Shown: one piece after another, positions 44,538 through 53,406 of the stretch
How positions within the stretch are numbered: the first letter of the stretch is position 1
Layout: each line of letters starts with the position of its first letter
From: Sphingomonadales bacterium
Lineage (GTDB): Bacteria > Pseudomonadota > Alphaproteobacteria > Sphingomonadales > Sphingomonadaceae
Length of the DNA: 54,614 nucleotides
Assembly: GCA_947470185.1 (NCBI GenBank)
Contig: CANIRZ010000008.1
Coordinates: 1 to 54,614, forward strand
Reading direction: 5' to 3'
Translations under genes and position numbers: made by a program
The notes under the pieces: generated by a model
The model's database searches: none
Seen by the model: only the letters and a program-made list of their open reading frames with translations
What the model was told of the DNA's origin: nothing

Positions 44538-45779
44538 TTATTTTTCCGCTGCCTTTTCGACACCACGCATGACGCGAAGTACATTGCCTTGCGCGATTTT
44601 GGCTAGATCGGCCCTTGAATAACCTCGGCGGACCAGTTCGGCGAACAATGCTGGATAGGTGGACACATTCTCTAGGCCAACCGGCAATTCATCTACGCCG
44701 CCAAAATCACCGCCAATGCCGATATGGTCGATGCCAGCGACCTTGCGGATATGGTCAATATGATCCGCGACTTGCGCAAGGGTTGCCTTGGGCTGCGGGT
44801 GTGCAGCACTCCATGCATCAACAGAGGCTTTTTCGCCGGTAGGATTGCCTGAAAATTCGGTCTTAGCGCGACCAGCGACAGCCGAGCGTTGATATTCCCA
44901 CTCCCGCCGTTCGGCCGATGTAAATCCTGGCACGAAGGTTACCATCACCACGCCGCCATTTTGCGGAAGGCGGCGAAGTACCGAATCAGGCACGTTGCGC
45001 GGGTGCGGCGTGATGGCGCGCGCATTGCTGTGCGTGAAGAGCACCGGCGCTGTGGTCTTGTCCAAAACGTCGTGCATAGTGGCCTCGGACACATGGCTGA
45101 TGTCGACAATCATCCCCAGCCGGTTCATTTCGGCGAGCACTTCAAACCCAAAGGGCGCCAATCCGTCATGCTTTGGCGCATCGGTGGCGCTGTCCGCCCA
45201 ATCGGTGGTCAGACTGTGCGTGATGGTCATATACCGCGCGCCAAGCGCGTAAGTCTGCCGAAGAATTCCCAGTGAGTCGCCAATCGAATGGCCGCCTTCC
45301 ATGCCGATAAGCGAAGCAATTTTGCCAGCTTTCATTGCGGCCTCAACCTCGGCCGCCGTTGATGCATAGGCAAAGCTATCGGGATAACGCGCGATCATCT
45401 GCCGCACCACGTCAATTTGCTGAATGGTACGCGTCACCGCCTCATGCTTGGGCAAAGCCGCATCGACATATACCGACCAGAATTGACCGCCAAGAAAACC
45501 GGCGCGTGCGGCGCGGATATCCGTGTGCGTTTTTGCCAAAACATCGGCAGGCAAGGCGTTCAGGTCAAATTTGGAAAAATCGCGATCAAACAATTCCGCA
45601 ATCTGGTGGGGCGTGTCGTTATGACCGTCGATTACAGGGGACTTCGCCAACACCTGACGCGCGGTCTCTTCGGGCGTTGCCGCCATGGCAGGCGCGGCAA
45701 CCGCGCCCAACAGTGCCAAGAAAGACACCTGCAAAAAACTGCGTACCGTAAAAGTCAAAACGCTATTTTGAACCGCCAT
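44538..45779 (-). CDS. M19-family dipeptidase, exported
   Basis: A 413-residue membrane-dipeptidase-like zinc enzyme. A signal peptide ends near APAMAA (about residue 33); the mature part begins with the HxD metal motif in VIDGHNDTPHQIAEL near 48-62, then IGMEGGHSIGDSLGILR and IVDISHVSEATM, and GIGGDFGGVDELP near the C-terminus. It should hydrolyse dipeptides, including L-D bonds, in the periplasm. The ATG at 45779 follows GGAGG; a TTG four codons earlier is in frame. Confidence 0.92.
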   Translation of the reverse strand: MAVQNSVLTFTVRSFLQVSFLALLGAVAAPAMAATPEETARQVLAKSPVIDGHNDTPHQIAELFDRDFSKFDLNALPADVLAKTHTDIRAARAGFLGGQFWSVYVDAALPKHEAVTRTIQQIDVVRQMIARYPDSFAYASTAAEVEAAMKAGKIASLIGMEGGHSIGDSLGILRQTYALGARYMTITHSLTTDWADSATDAPKHDGLAPFGFEVLAEMNRLGMIVDISHVSEATMHDVLDKTTAPVLFTHSNARAITPHPRNVPDSVLRRLPQNGGVVMVTFVPGFTSAERREWEYQRSAVAGRAKTEFSGNPTGEKASVDAWSAAHPQPKATLAQVADHIDHIRKVAGIDHIGIGGDFGGVDELPVGLENVSTYPALFAELVRRGYSRADLAKIAQGNVLRVMRGVEKAAEK

Positions 45780-45845
45780 AACACCCTCCAATCATCCAGA
45801 ATCGACTCTGCCTGAAGTTGCTATCTGTAGGAAAGTGTTTTGTGC

Positions 45846-47420
45846 TTACGGTACCAAAATCGTATCGACTGCTACGGTCGCCGTCCCGGGGTAATCCAGC
45901 GTGAAGTGCAGCCCCCTGCTCTCATGCCGCGAAAGAGCGGAACGGATGATGAGTGCGGCGACCTCAACGAGGTTTCGAAGCTCAATAAGGTCGGGCGTGA
46001 CCCGGAAATGGTTGTAATAATCGGCGACTTCACTGCGCAACAGGTCAATGCGGTGTTGCGCCCGCTCCAGCCTTTTCGTCGTGCGCACGATGCCGACAAA
46101 GTTCCACATAAACTGGCGGATTTCTCGCCAACATTGCGCAATGACGACCTCCTCGTCGCTGTCGGTGACGCGGCTTTCATCCCAGTGCTGTATGGGGGGC
46201 GGTGGCGGCAGGCTGTCCCAATGCGCCTCGATATGCCGGGCACAGGCATCGCCAAAGACGAAGCATTCCAGCAATGAGTTCGACGCCAGACGGTTCGCGC
46301 CGTGCAACCCGCTTTGCGTCACTTCGCCTGCGGCATAGAGGCCTGGCGCATCGGTTCGGCCATCTAAATCTACAAGCACACCGCCGCAGGTATAATGCTG
46401 CGCTGGCACCACTGGGATCGGCTCGCGCGTGATGTCGATTCCAAGCCCCAGCAGCTTTTCGTAGATGTTCGGGAAATGCATTTTTACAAATTCGGGTGGC
46501 TTGTGGCTAATATCCAGATGGACATAATCCAGACCATCGCGCTTGATCTCGGCGTCATTGGCGCGCGCCACAATATCACGCGGCGCAAGCTCGGCGCGTT
46601 CGTCATAATCAGGCATGTAGCGATGCCCGGTTTTCGGGTTCTTCAGTATGCCACCTTCACCACGCACAGCTTCGGTTATGAGGAAATTTTTGACGTCAAG
46701 ATTGTAGAGGCAAGTCGGGTGGAATTGCATGAATTCCATGTTCGACACACGGCAGCCTGCACGCCACGCCATGGCGATGCCATCTCCGGTCGCGCCACGC
46801 GGGGCCGTGGAATATAAATATGCCCGGCCAGCGCCGCCGCTTGCAAGGATCGTGGCGCGCGCGGTGAAGGTCTCCACCTGCCCCGTCTTGCGGTTCAGCG
46901 CATAGACGCCGTGGATTCGCCCCGACGTTGAAAACCGTTCCTGATGTCGGCCAGAAATCAGGTCAACCGCAACCATGTCGGGCACCAGGATGATATTTGG
47001 ATGTGCTCTGGCGGCAGTCTCAAGCGCTTGCTGCACTGCCCAGCCAGTGGCATCGTCGACATGGACGATCCGCCGATGGCTATGCCCGCCTTCGCGCGTT
47101 AGATGCCAGTCATTGCCCTCAAGATTGAACGGCACGCCAAGCTTGGCCAACCGCTCAATCGCAACTGGTGCATTTTCCACCACAAATTCGACAGTCGCAC
47201 GGTTATTAAGCCCAGCCCCTGCAACCATCGTGTCTTCGATATGGTTCGCAAAATTGTCACCCGGTTCAAGCACAGCGGCAATCCCGCCCTGCGCCCAAGC
47301 CGTCGCACCATCAGAAATCGATCCCTTCGCCAACACCACAACTTTGCGCGAAGTTGCCAATTGCAACGCAGCCGTCAAACCCGCCGCGCCGGATCCAATG
47401 ATCAGAACATCAGCTTCCAT
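45846..47420 (-). CDS. nadB: L-aspartate oxidase
   Basis: An FAD enzyme that oxidises L-aspartate to iminoaspartate for quinolinate, the first step of NAD synthesis. The 524 residues show the dinucleotide site LIIGSGAAGLTAAL near 6-19, ATAWAQGGIAAVL near 39-51, LTREGGHSHRRIVH near 107-120 and YTCGGVLVDLDGRTDAPGLY near 343-362. The ABC ATPase gene ends immediately before its ATG (TAA then ATG), so the two probably share a transcript. nadA and nadC are not in the window. Confidence 0.95.
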   Translation of the reverse strand: MEADVLIIGSGAAGLTAALQLATSRKVVVLAKGSISDGATAWAQGGIAAVLEPGDNFANHIEDTMVAGAGLNNRATVEFVVENAPVAIERLAKLGVPFNLEGNDWHLTREGGHSHRRIVHVDDATGWAVQQALETAARAHPNIILVPDMVAVDLISGRHQERFSTSGRIHGVYALNRKTGQVETFTARATILASGGAGRAYLYSTAPRGATGDGIAMAWRAGCRVSNMEFMQFHPTCLYNLDVKNFLITEAVRGEGGILKNPKTGHRYMPDYDERAELAPRDIVARANDAEIKRDGLDYVHLDISHKPPEFVKMHFPNIYEKLLGLGIDITREPIPVVPAQHYTCGGVLVDLDGRTDAPGLYAAGEVTQSGLHGANRLASNSLLECFVFGDACARHIEAHWDSLPPPPPIQHWDESRVTDSDEEVVIAQCWREIRQFMWNFVGIVRTTKRLERAQHRIDLLRSEVADYYNHFRVTPDLIELRNLVEVAALIIRSALSRHESRGLHFTLDYPGTATVAVDTILVP

Positions 47421-48338
47421 TTATGCGGTGCTCGTCAAACGAAGGAAGACGTCCTCCAAATCCGCTTCTTTGGTGGTCACATCGATAATGCCAAGTCCGA
47501 GGCCTTGGATCACCGACAGGACTTCACCTGCGTTCATCCGGTCCTTGTTATATGTGATTGCAATCGTCCGGTCGCCGACCAGCTCGACCTTTTCAAACGT
47601 TTCATGTGTTGGCGCGCTGGTCACATCGCGATCTAGCGTCAGCACCACCGCCTTTTCGCGGGCCATGCCGACCAATTCGCGTGTGGGCTTATTGGCGATG
47701 AGTTGCCCGTGGTTGATGATCGCAATGCGGTCACATAATTGCTCGGCCTCTTCGAGATAGTGCGTGGTCAAGACAACGGTAACACCTTGGCGGTTCAGTT
47801 CCTGAACATAGTCCCACAATTGCTGCCGCAGTTCGATGTCGACGCCAGCGGTCGGTTCATCCAGCACGATCACTGGCGGCGCATGCACCATGGCCTTTGC
47901 CACCAACAAGCGACGTTTCATGCCGCCCGAAAGGGTGCGGGCATATGCATCAGCCTTGTCTTCAAGCCGGACGGCCTTCAACAGCTCCATCGTCCGCCGT
48001 TTCGACTTGGGCACGCCATATAAGCCAGCTTGCAGCTCCAACGCTTCCTTAGGCGTGAAGAAGGGGTCGAACATGATTTCTTGCGGCACAATACCGATAG
48101 ACGCCTTGGCGTTGCGCGGATGGGCGTCAATATCAAAACCCCAAATGGACGCGCTGCCGGATGTTTTCATGACCAACCCGGCCAAGATATTAATCAGTGT
48201 GGATTTGCCCGCACCATTTGGCCCAAGCAACCCAAAGATCGATCCTTGCGCAACGTCAAAGCTGACATCGTTGAGCGCCTGTTTCCCCCCCGCATATTTT
48301 TTGGAGAGGTTCTTTATGGAGATAGCTTGTTCGGACAT
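47421..48338 (-). CDS. ABC transporter ATP-binding protein (ABC-2 type)
   Basis: A 305-residue ATPase with Walker A GPNGAGKS near 38-45, signature LSGGMKRR near 138-145, Walker B VIVLDEPTAGVD near 157-168 and the switch His. The C-terminal ~75 residues match the DrrA/CcmA-like ABC-2 group. No permease is nearby, so its partner lies elsewhere or is missing. The ATG at 48338 (MSEQAISIKN) is preferred over an in-frame start 15 codons upstream. Confidence 0.9.
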   Translation of the reverse strand: MSEQAISIKNLSKKYAGGKQALNDVSFDVAQGSIFGLLGPNGAGKSTLINILAGLVMKTSGSASIWGFDIDAHPRNAKASIGIVPQEIMFDPFFTPKEALELQAGLYGVPKSKRRTMELLKAVRLEDKADAYARTLSGGMKRRLLVAKAMVHAPPVIVLDEPTAGVDIELRQQLWDYVQELNRQGVTVVLTTHYLEEAEQLCDRIAIINHGQLIANKPTRELVGMAREKAVVLTLDRDVTSAPTHETFEKVELVGDRTIAITYNKDRMNAGEVLSVIQGLGLGIIDVTTKEADLEDVFLRLTSTA

Positions 48339-48432
48339 GCAACTGCGATAGCGAAGGCGTGGTGGCAGTGCAATCACACTCAACGCTTTCTGACCCGTTG
48401 CAGGGTAGCGACTGCTTTGCTAAGCGGCGCTC

Positions 48433-48627
48433 ATGAACAAATATGATCCTGAAACCATCCGAGTACGTGAACCGAGTGTAGCCTGTGATGGCAGCGGAGA
48501 TATCCCAGCCGCGTTGGGTCACCCGCGCGTGTGGCTCCAGATTGATGAAAAAGGCTATGTCGACTGCGGCTACTGCGACCGGCATTTTATTCTGGTTGGC
48601 AGCCCCGCCGATACCGAGAGAGCTTAG
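48433..48627 (+). CDS. Zinc-finger protein, zf-CHCC / NDUFS6-like
   Basis: A 64-residue protein with four ligands in the CHCC pattern: C18, H30, C45 and C48, within GHPRVWLQIDEKGYVDCGYC. The same domain forms the C-terminus of mitochondrial complex I subunit NDUFS6, and free-standing alphaproteobacterial copies may bind complex I; no direct proof here. It lies 95 nt from the divergent ABC ATPase start and precedes tRNA-Met on the other strand. Confidence 0.88.
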   Translation: MNKYDPETIRVREPSVACDGSGDIPAALGHPRVWLQIDEKGYVDCGYCDRHFILVGSPADTERA

Positions 48628-48649
48628 GCGTCTTCGGACGCCAATGAAA

Positions 48650-48726
48650 TGGTAGCGAAGGAGGGACTTGAACCCCCGACCTATGGATTATGATTCCACC
48701 GCTCTAACCAGCTGAGCTACTTCGCC
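48650..48726 (-). tRNA. tRNA-Met (CAU anticodon), probably elongator
   Basis: A 77-nt cloverleaf on the minus strand. Acceptor GGCGAAG pairs with CTTCGCT (one G-U) before A and encoded CCA; D arm TAGCTCAGCTGGTTAGAGC; anticodon loop ATCATAA with CAT; T loop GTTCAAGTC. The acceptor end and the lack of three G-C pairs in the anticodon stem argue against initiator tRNA. A lysidine-modified tRNA-Ile is the remaining alternative. Confidence 0.93.
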
Positions 48727-48802
48727 ATCCTAGCGTGAATCCCAGCATTTGCGGGGAAGCACGCGGCGCTATAAGCGCGGGGTTGGAACGGGTCAAGCAT
48801 TG

Positions 48803-49309
48803 TCAGCCGCGAAATGCCCATCTGCCAATTTGCTCCCATGGCCCGCCGCGATAATAATGCGCGGATAGGCCGGAAATGACCAAAGGTCGGGGACGAAATG
48901 TTGACGACAGATGGGTATGAAGCGCTTTGGCGACCGGAGGCTCAACCTTGTTCTGGACGGTGATATGCAATTTGGGCGACGCCTCATCCTGCGGGATTAA
49001 AAGTCCGCGAAATGCATCTGCAAGCTCCTCACGTAAGCTCAGCAATTCGGGGCTATCGATACGAAAGGCCACCGCGTTTCCCATCAGCATGACATCTGTG
49101 AGACGCGCAACAGGCGCAGGATAATCTGCAACAAGCGCCGCCAGGCGGGATTTCATTTCAGGCAAGTGGCTTGGCGGCAGATGATGAAACAGCGTGATAT
49201 GCGCATCGACAAAATTGCGCGCCACAGGAAAATGCGCGCGCCGCAATCCATTGGCCCATGCTTGGTCGGTCTTACCCATTTCGGCAGTGATGATGATGGG
49301 TGCGGTCAC
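48803..49309 (-). CDS. 2H phosphoesterase (2'-5' RNA ligase family)
   Basis: A 168-residue protein of the 2H superfamily with two HxT motifs: DAHITLF (H37, T39) and KLHITVQ (H115, T117). Members hydrolyse or ligate 2'-5' phosphodiester bonds or cyclic phosphates in RNA; the substrate here is unknown. The start is uncertain: GTG 49309 gives MTAPIIITAEMG, resembling homologues I recall; the frame is open farther upstream and an ATG lies 10 codons downstream. Confidence 0.8.
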   Translation of the reverse strand: MTAPIIITAEMGKTDQAWANGLRRAHFPVARNFVDAHITLFHHLPPSHLPEMKSRLAALVADYPAPVARLTDVMLMGNAVAFRIDSPELLSLREELADAFRGLLIPQDEASPKLHITVQNKVEPPVAKALHTHLSSTFRPRPLVISGLSAHYYRGGPWEQIGRWAFRG

Positions 49310-49443
49310 TGCTGTGCCATAAACCAAACGGCCTGATGCTGCCACTGCCCACTTTGCATTGCGCCCAACTATCGTACGACCCGTCACCTTGTGGCGGTGT
49401 CAAACCCCAGATCAACGGCATTTCGGTTATCGCTCAACCCAAC

Positions 49444-49480
49444 AAAAAAGCCGCCCTGTCTTGCAACAAGGCGGCTTTTT
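49444..49480 (-). terminator. Terminator of the rpsF-rpsR-rplI operon
   Basis: AAAAAGCCGCC pairs with GGCGGCTTTTT across a 14-nt loop, 20 nt after the rplI stop. Read on the minus strand it ends in T-rich sequence; the symmetric A/T flanks would also stop plus-strand transcripts. Confidence 0.88.
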
Positions 49481-49500
49481 GTGTGCGGCAGTCGAATTCT

Positions 49501-50178
49501 TTACGCTTCGTCGCTTGCCTCAGCAGAAAGGCCAGCAGCTTCAGCAGCAGCCTTGGCGGCAGCTTGCTCTTCGCGGCGCTTTGCATTGGCAGCGGCTTCC
49601 GCAGCGTCGGCTGCGTCAGATGCGACTTCGGCTTCAACCTGCGCTTCAATTGCTTCAGCAGCGATCTCGGCCTGTTCGGCTTCGAACATCTGGTCGAGAA
49701 CGTTAACGCCGTCCTTCTGCAATTCAGCTTCGTCATCTGAACGGGCCACATTGACCTGAACATTAACGCTAACTTCGGGGTGCAGAACAACTTTGACACC
49801 GAAAATGCCAAGCGTTTTGATTGGGCGTTCAAGCACGATCATGCCTTTGGTGACCTTGGCGTCCTGGGCGACCAGACCGTCAACGATATCCTTGACTGAG
49901 ACCGAACCGTAAAGCTGGCCAGTTTGCGAAGCTGCACGGATCAGAATGATCTGCTTGCCTTCAACACTGCCCGAAGCTTTTTGCGCTTCATCACGGCGGC
50001 TTGCGTTATCGCTTTCGATTTTCGCTCGGTTCGCTTCGAAAACCTTGCGGTTTGCTGCGTTCGCACGGAGTGCTTTTTTGTTTGGCAGCAGGAAGTTACG
50101 GGCATAGCCGTCCTTCACGGTGACAACGTCACCAATTGCACCAAGCTTTTCAACGCGCTCGAGAAGTATGATATCCAT
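49501..50178 (-). CDS. rplI: 50S ribosomal protein L9 with extended tail
   Basis: A 225-residue protein of the large subunit's L1-stalk base. The N-terminal domain DIILLERVEKLGAIGDVVTVKDGYARNF (in two adjacent motifs) and the long central helix near 40-75 are standard, and the C-terminal rRNA-binding domain ends near 147. The last ~75 residues are Ala/Glu-rich with a coiled-coil look (AEAAANAKRREEQAAAK) and are not part of the usual ~150-residue L9. Last gene of the operon. Confidence 0.94.
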   Translation of the reverse strand: MDIILLERVEKLGAIGDVVTVKDGYARNFLLPNKKALRANAANRKVFEANRAKIESDNASRRDEAQKASGSVEGKQIILIRAASQTGQLYGSVSVKDIVDGLVAQDAKVTKGMIVLERPIKTLGIFGVKVVLHPEVSVNVQVNVARSDDEAELQKDGVNVLDQMFEAEQAEIAAEAIEAQVEAEVASDAADAAEAAANAKRREEQAAAKAAAEAAGLSAEASDEA

Positions 50179-50189
50179 GTTTTCGGCTC

Positions 50190-50414
50190 CTACTTCACGA
50201 TGTACGGCAGAAGGCCGATGTGACGGGCGCGCTTGATAGCTTGGCCCAGTTCACGTTGCTTCTTTGCCGATACGGCGGTGATGCGCGACGGGACAATCTT
50301 GCCACGCTCTGAAATGTAACCCTGAAGCAGGCGTACATCTTTATAGTCGATCTTCGGCGCATCTTTACCCTGGAATGGGCAGGACTTGCGGCGACGGAAA
50401 AACGGACGTGCCAT
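50190..50414 (-). CDS. rpsR: 30S ribosomal protein S18
   Basis: A 74-residue small-subunit protein that pairs with S6 on the platform. [20 protein letters not shown] near 7-26 and [22 protein letters not shown] near 50-71 are typical. It lies between rpsF (3 nt gap) and rplI (11 nt gap), the usual order. Confidence 0.97.
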   Translation of the reverse strand: MARPFFRRRKSCPFQGKDAPKIDYKDVRLLQGYISERGKIVPSRITAVSAKKQRELGQAIKRARHIGLLPYIVK

Positions 50415-50417
50415 AAT

Positions 50418-50867
50418 TTAAGCCTCCTGCTCTGCACGGGGTGCGCGATCGGGGCGGTCGCCACGATCTGGACGAGGGGCGCCGCGATCACGGTCGCCGC
50501 CACCAAATCCGCCACGTTCGCCGCGTTCGCTGCGCTCTGGACGGTCGCTCTTGCGCATCATGACCGATGGGCCCTTTTCATGCTCGTCAACGCGGACGGT
50601 CATGTAACGGATGATGTCTTCGTTCATGCGTGTCTGACGCTCGAGTTCGGCGATGGTGTCGCCAGAAGCATCGATGTCGAGCATTACGAAATGCGCTTTA
50701 CGGTTTTTCTGAATTTTGTAGGTCAATGTGCGAAGACCCCAGGTTTCGGTCTTTACGACCTTGCCCTTATTGTCTTCCACAATCTTCGTGGCAGCTTCTG
50801 CCAGCGCGTCTACTTGGGCCTGTGAAAGGTCCTGACGCGCCAAAAATACATGCTCGTACAGAGACAT
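50418..50867 (-). CDS. rpsF: 30S ribosomal protein S6 with RG-rich tail
   Basis: A 149-residue platform protein; binds S18 and the central domain of 16S rRNA. The fold spans about 1-100 ([40 protein letters not shown]). The last ~45 residues are Arg/Gly/Asp-rich ([20 protein letters not shown]) and likely disordered. E. coli S6 instead has a glutamate tail added by RimK. The ATG at 50867 is the family start; the open frame continues 15 codons upstream but is not conserved. Confidence 0.94.
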   Translation of the reverse strand: MSLYEHVFLARQDLSQAQVDALAEAATKIVEDNKGKVVKTETWGLRTLTYKIQKNRKAHFVMLDIDASGDTIAELERQTRMNEDIIRYMTVRVDEHEKGPSVMMRKSDRPERSERGERGGFGGGDRDRGAPRPDRGDRPDRAPRAEQEA

Positions 50868-51028
50868 GGGCGTTTCCTTGTTCCTACCGATCGCTGACGC
50901 AGCACCATGCATACGCCCCTCCGGCCTTCTTCGTATTCACCGAGTTTACCTCAGGCGAAGTGGGCCGCTTAGGTGGGATTTACAAGAAAAGCAAGCGATT
51001 CGCCGGATTGCGTACAGGGTTGGACGCC

Positions 51029-52423
51029 CTAGCGCCCCAGTCGCTGCAATATATCCGCCGCAAACCCGCTCAACGTATCATCCCGCGCACCCATTATGAC
51101 GATGCGGTCACCGGGCCTCGCCAGTTCGACGATTCGGTTGCCGCAATCTTCGCGCGCCGATATATATTCGGCGTTTCTGCCCGCTGCGACCACTGCATCG
51201 GTGATGCTTTGGCTACCCGTGCTTTTGTCCACCGTGCCGCCAAAATAGACTGGGTCGCAAAGAATGAGGTGGTCGTTCTCGCCAAGCAGGTTAGCAAATA
51301 CGCCAGCGAGTTCCGCGCCCATGACGCGGATGGGGCCGTAACCATGTGGTTGGAAAAACGCGATGATGCGCCCGGGAAAGGTCTTCAGCGTCGCGAGGGT
51401 TGCTGCAATCTTGTCGGGGTTATGGCCAAAATCATCGATGACGGTGATGTCATTGGCAGTCCCTACAATATCAAAGCGGCGGGCAAGACCGCCGAAGCGT
51501 TCCACGCCGCGAACGGCTTGCTCTAGAGGCACGCCAAGCGCAACACTAGCGGCGATAGCGGCAAGCGCATTGGCGATATTGTGCCTGCCGGGGACGATTA
51601 ACGTTACGGCGCGGGTTTCGCCCAACGCGTGGAGCGTGAAGTGGCTTCCGAGCGGGAGGTCAATGATGTCAGTTGCGCAAAACGCTGAGCCGGCTCCAAA
51701 TCCGAAACTTACCGCGCCAGGCAGGTTCATCGGCGCAATGAGCGCGGCCGTTTCCGCGTCGTCGGCGTTCCAGACACAGACTTTCGCCTTTTTGGCAAAG
51801 TCGCCAAAAAGCTGACGCAATTCTTCAAGTGTCTTATGATCGAGACTGACATTGTTCAGAATCGCCACCTCGGGCGTGAACAATGCAATCGATCCATCGC
51901 TTTCATCGACTTCGCTGACGAAGACATTGCCCTGCCCTACCCGCGCACTGGCAAAGGGGGTATCATCAGCAACGAAATTTTTCATCACCGCGCCGTTCAT
52001 GATGGTGGGATCAAGGCCGGCGTCCGACAATATCCAGCCGATCATGCCGGTTACCGTCGATTTTCCGCTCGTTCCGCCCACAGCAATGCTGCGCGGTGCG
52101 GCGTTGAACAAGTCTGCGAGCAATTCGGCGCGGGTCATTCGCGTACAGCCAAGCGCATTAGCCTTGGCGATATCAGGAACGCTGTCCTCAATAGCCGCAG
52201 AGGCAATGAGTATCTGGTCACCACTAACGATGCCGCTGCCATCTTGCGGAAACAGGTCGATGCCAAGGCTTTGGAGCCATTCGAATTTCGGCCCCAGCCG
52301 GCCTTGATCCAACGCGCGGTCAGATCCGGAAACAGCCGCGCCTGCATCGCGAACGATGTTCGCCAGAGGCACCATGCCCGATCCACCAACGCCACAGAAG
52401 AAATAGGATTTGTTTTTGTGCAT
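51029..52423 (-). CDS. Mur ligase-family protein, MurC/Mpl-like
   Basis: A 464-residue three-domain Mur ligase. The N-terminal Rossmann domain begins YFFCGVGGSGMVPLANI (7-23), the ATP P-loop reads GGTSGKST at 116-123 instead of the usual GTHGKTT, the central domain has NNVSLDH (in place of TNIDHDH), and the C-terminal domain has DDFGHNPDKI. These deviations argue against the main MurC of the division cluster. Pairing with a divergent LD-carboxypeptidase suggests a Mpl-type role, reattaching recycled peptide to UDP-MurNAc. Substrate specificity is inference. Confidence 0.82.
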   Translation of the reverse strand: MHKNKSYFFCGVGGSGMVPLANIVRDAGAAVSGSDRALDQGRLGPKFEWLQSLGIDLFPQDGSGIVSGDQILIASAAIEDSVPDIAKANALGCTRMTRAELLADLFNAAPRSIAVGGTSGKSTVTGMIGWILSDAGLDPTIMNGAVMKNFVADDTPFASARVGQGNVFVSEVDESDGSIALFTPEVAILNNVSLDHKTLEELRQLFGDFAKKAKVCVWNADDAETAALIAPMNLPGAVSFGFGAGSAFCATDIIDLPLGSHFTLHALGETRAVTLIVPGRHNIANALAAIAASVALGVPLEQAVRGVERFGGLARRFDIVGTANDITVIDDFGHNPDKIAATLATLKTFPGRIIAFFQPHGYGPIRVMGAELAGVFANLLGENDHLILCDPVYFGGTVDKSTGSQSITDAVVAAGRNAEYISAREDCGNRIVELARPGDRIVIMGARDDTLSGFAADILQRLGR

Positions 52424-52533
52424 CAGTGGCGGTTATGGCCGGGAGATGATTTTGGCAATGGTTCTGTATAGCAATAACATCGTCACCCCCGCGCCTGCGC
52501 GAAAATGACGAAGTTTGAGGAAACGGGTAACTT

Positions 52534-53370
52534 ATGAGAATAGGTATTTGCGCGCCGTCTACGCCGTTTACGCGTGAGGATGCGGCGCGCGTTACTGCGC
52601 TCGCAGCGCATACCTATCCGACGGCCAATCTCATCTTCCATGACCAATGCTTTGCCGAGGATGGGCATTTCGCCGGGCCGGACAATGCGCGTATTGCGGC
52701 ATTTGTGGACCTTGCCAATAACCCCGACCTTGATGCTGTCTGGTTCGTGCGCGGCGGCTATGGCGCGTGTCGGATTGCGCAGGACGCTGTGGCTGCGCTT
52801 AAATCCGCGGCAGGGGATAAAATCTATATGGGGTATAGCGATGCGGGCAATTTGCTTGGCGCGTTGTACGGAGCGAAGATAGGTCGCGTCTGTCATGGCC
52901 CGATGCCAGCCGACGTGCGGCGGGATGGCGGCGAGGCAGCTTTGCTGCGCGCGCTTGACTGGATGCTGCACGCATCGCCGCAGGCGCTTGAGCCGCATGT
53001 GCAGGCGGACGCAAAATATGCGGCGTTTAACCTTATGACGCTGGCCATGATGGTCGGGACGCCATTGCTGCCAGACCTAAGCGACCATGTCCTAATGGTC
53101 GAAGAGGTAAGCGAATATCTTTACGGCTATGACCGCGCGTTTTTTCACGTCACCAGCCATCTGCGGTCCGCGGGACTAACCGGATTGCGGCTTGGCCGGG
53201 TAAGCGATGTGCCCGAGAATGATCGCCCCTTTGGCGAAGGCGCAGAGGAAATAGCCCAGCGTTGGTGCGCAAAAACGGGTATAAACTATCTTGGCCGCGC
53301 CGACATTGGCCATGATGCCGACAATCGCATCGTGCCGTTCGGGCTTGCAACATCAAGCGCTGCGCCATAG
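52534..53370 (+). CDS. LD-carboxypeptidase (S66 family)
   Basis: A 278-residue serine peptidase that removes the terminal D-Ala from murein tetrapeptides in recycling (LdcA type). The nucleophile is S102 in MGYSDAGN; the catalytic Glu lies in VEEVSEYLYGYDRAF and the His in GHDADN near 271. No signal peptide is seen, so it is probably cytosolic. It is divergent from the Mpl-like ligase with a 110-nt gap; tripeptide produced here would be the ligase's substrate. Confidence 0.88.
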   Translation: MRIGICAPSTPFTREDAARVTALAAHTYPTANLIFHDQCFAEDGHFAGPDNARIAAFVDLANNPDLDAVWFVRGGYGACRIAQDAVAALKSAAGDKIYMGYSDAGNLLGALYGAKIGRVCHGPMPADVRRDGGEAALLRALDWMLHASPQALEPHVQADAKYAAFNLMTLAMMVGTPLLPDLSDHVLMVEEVSEYLYGYDRAFFHVTSHLRSAGLTGLRLGRVSDVPENDRPFGEGAEEIAQRWCAKTGINYLGRADIGHDADNRIVPFGLATSSAAP

Positions 53371-53406
53371 GCGGTTTGGCAATAACACAGACCGATAGGA
53401 CTAGAT

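Noticed and set aside
50630-51526. 298-codon plus-strand frame opposite rpsF and the Mpl-like gene
   Set aside because: Spans two firmly supported minus-strand genes; composition is typical of an antisense shadow.
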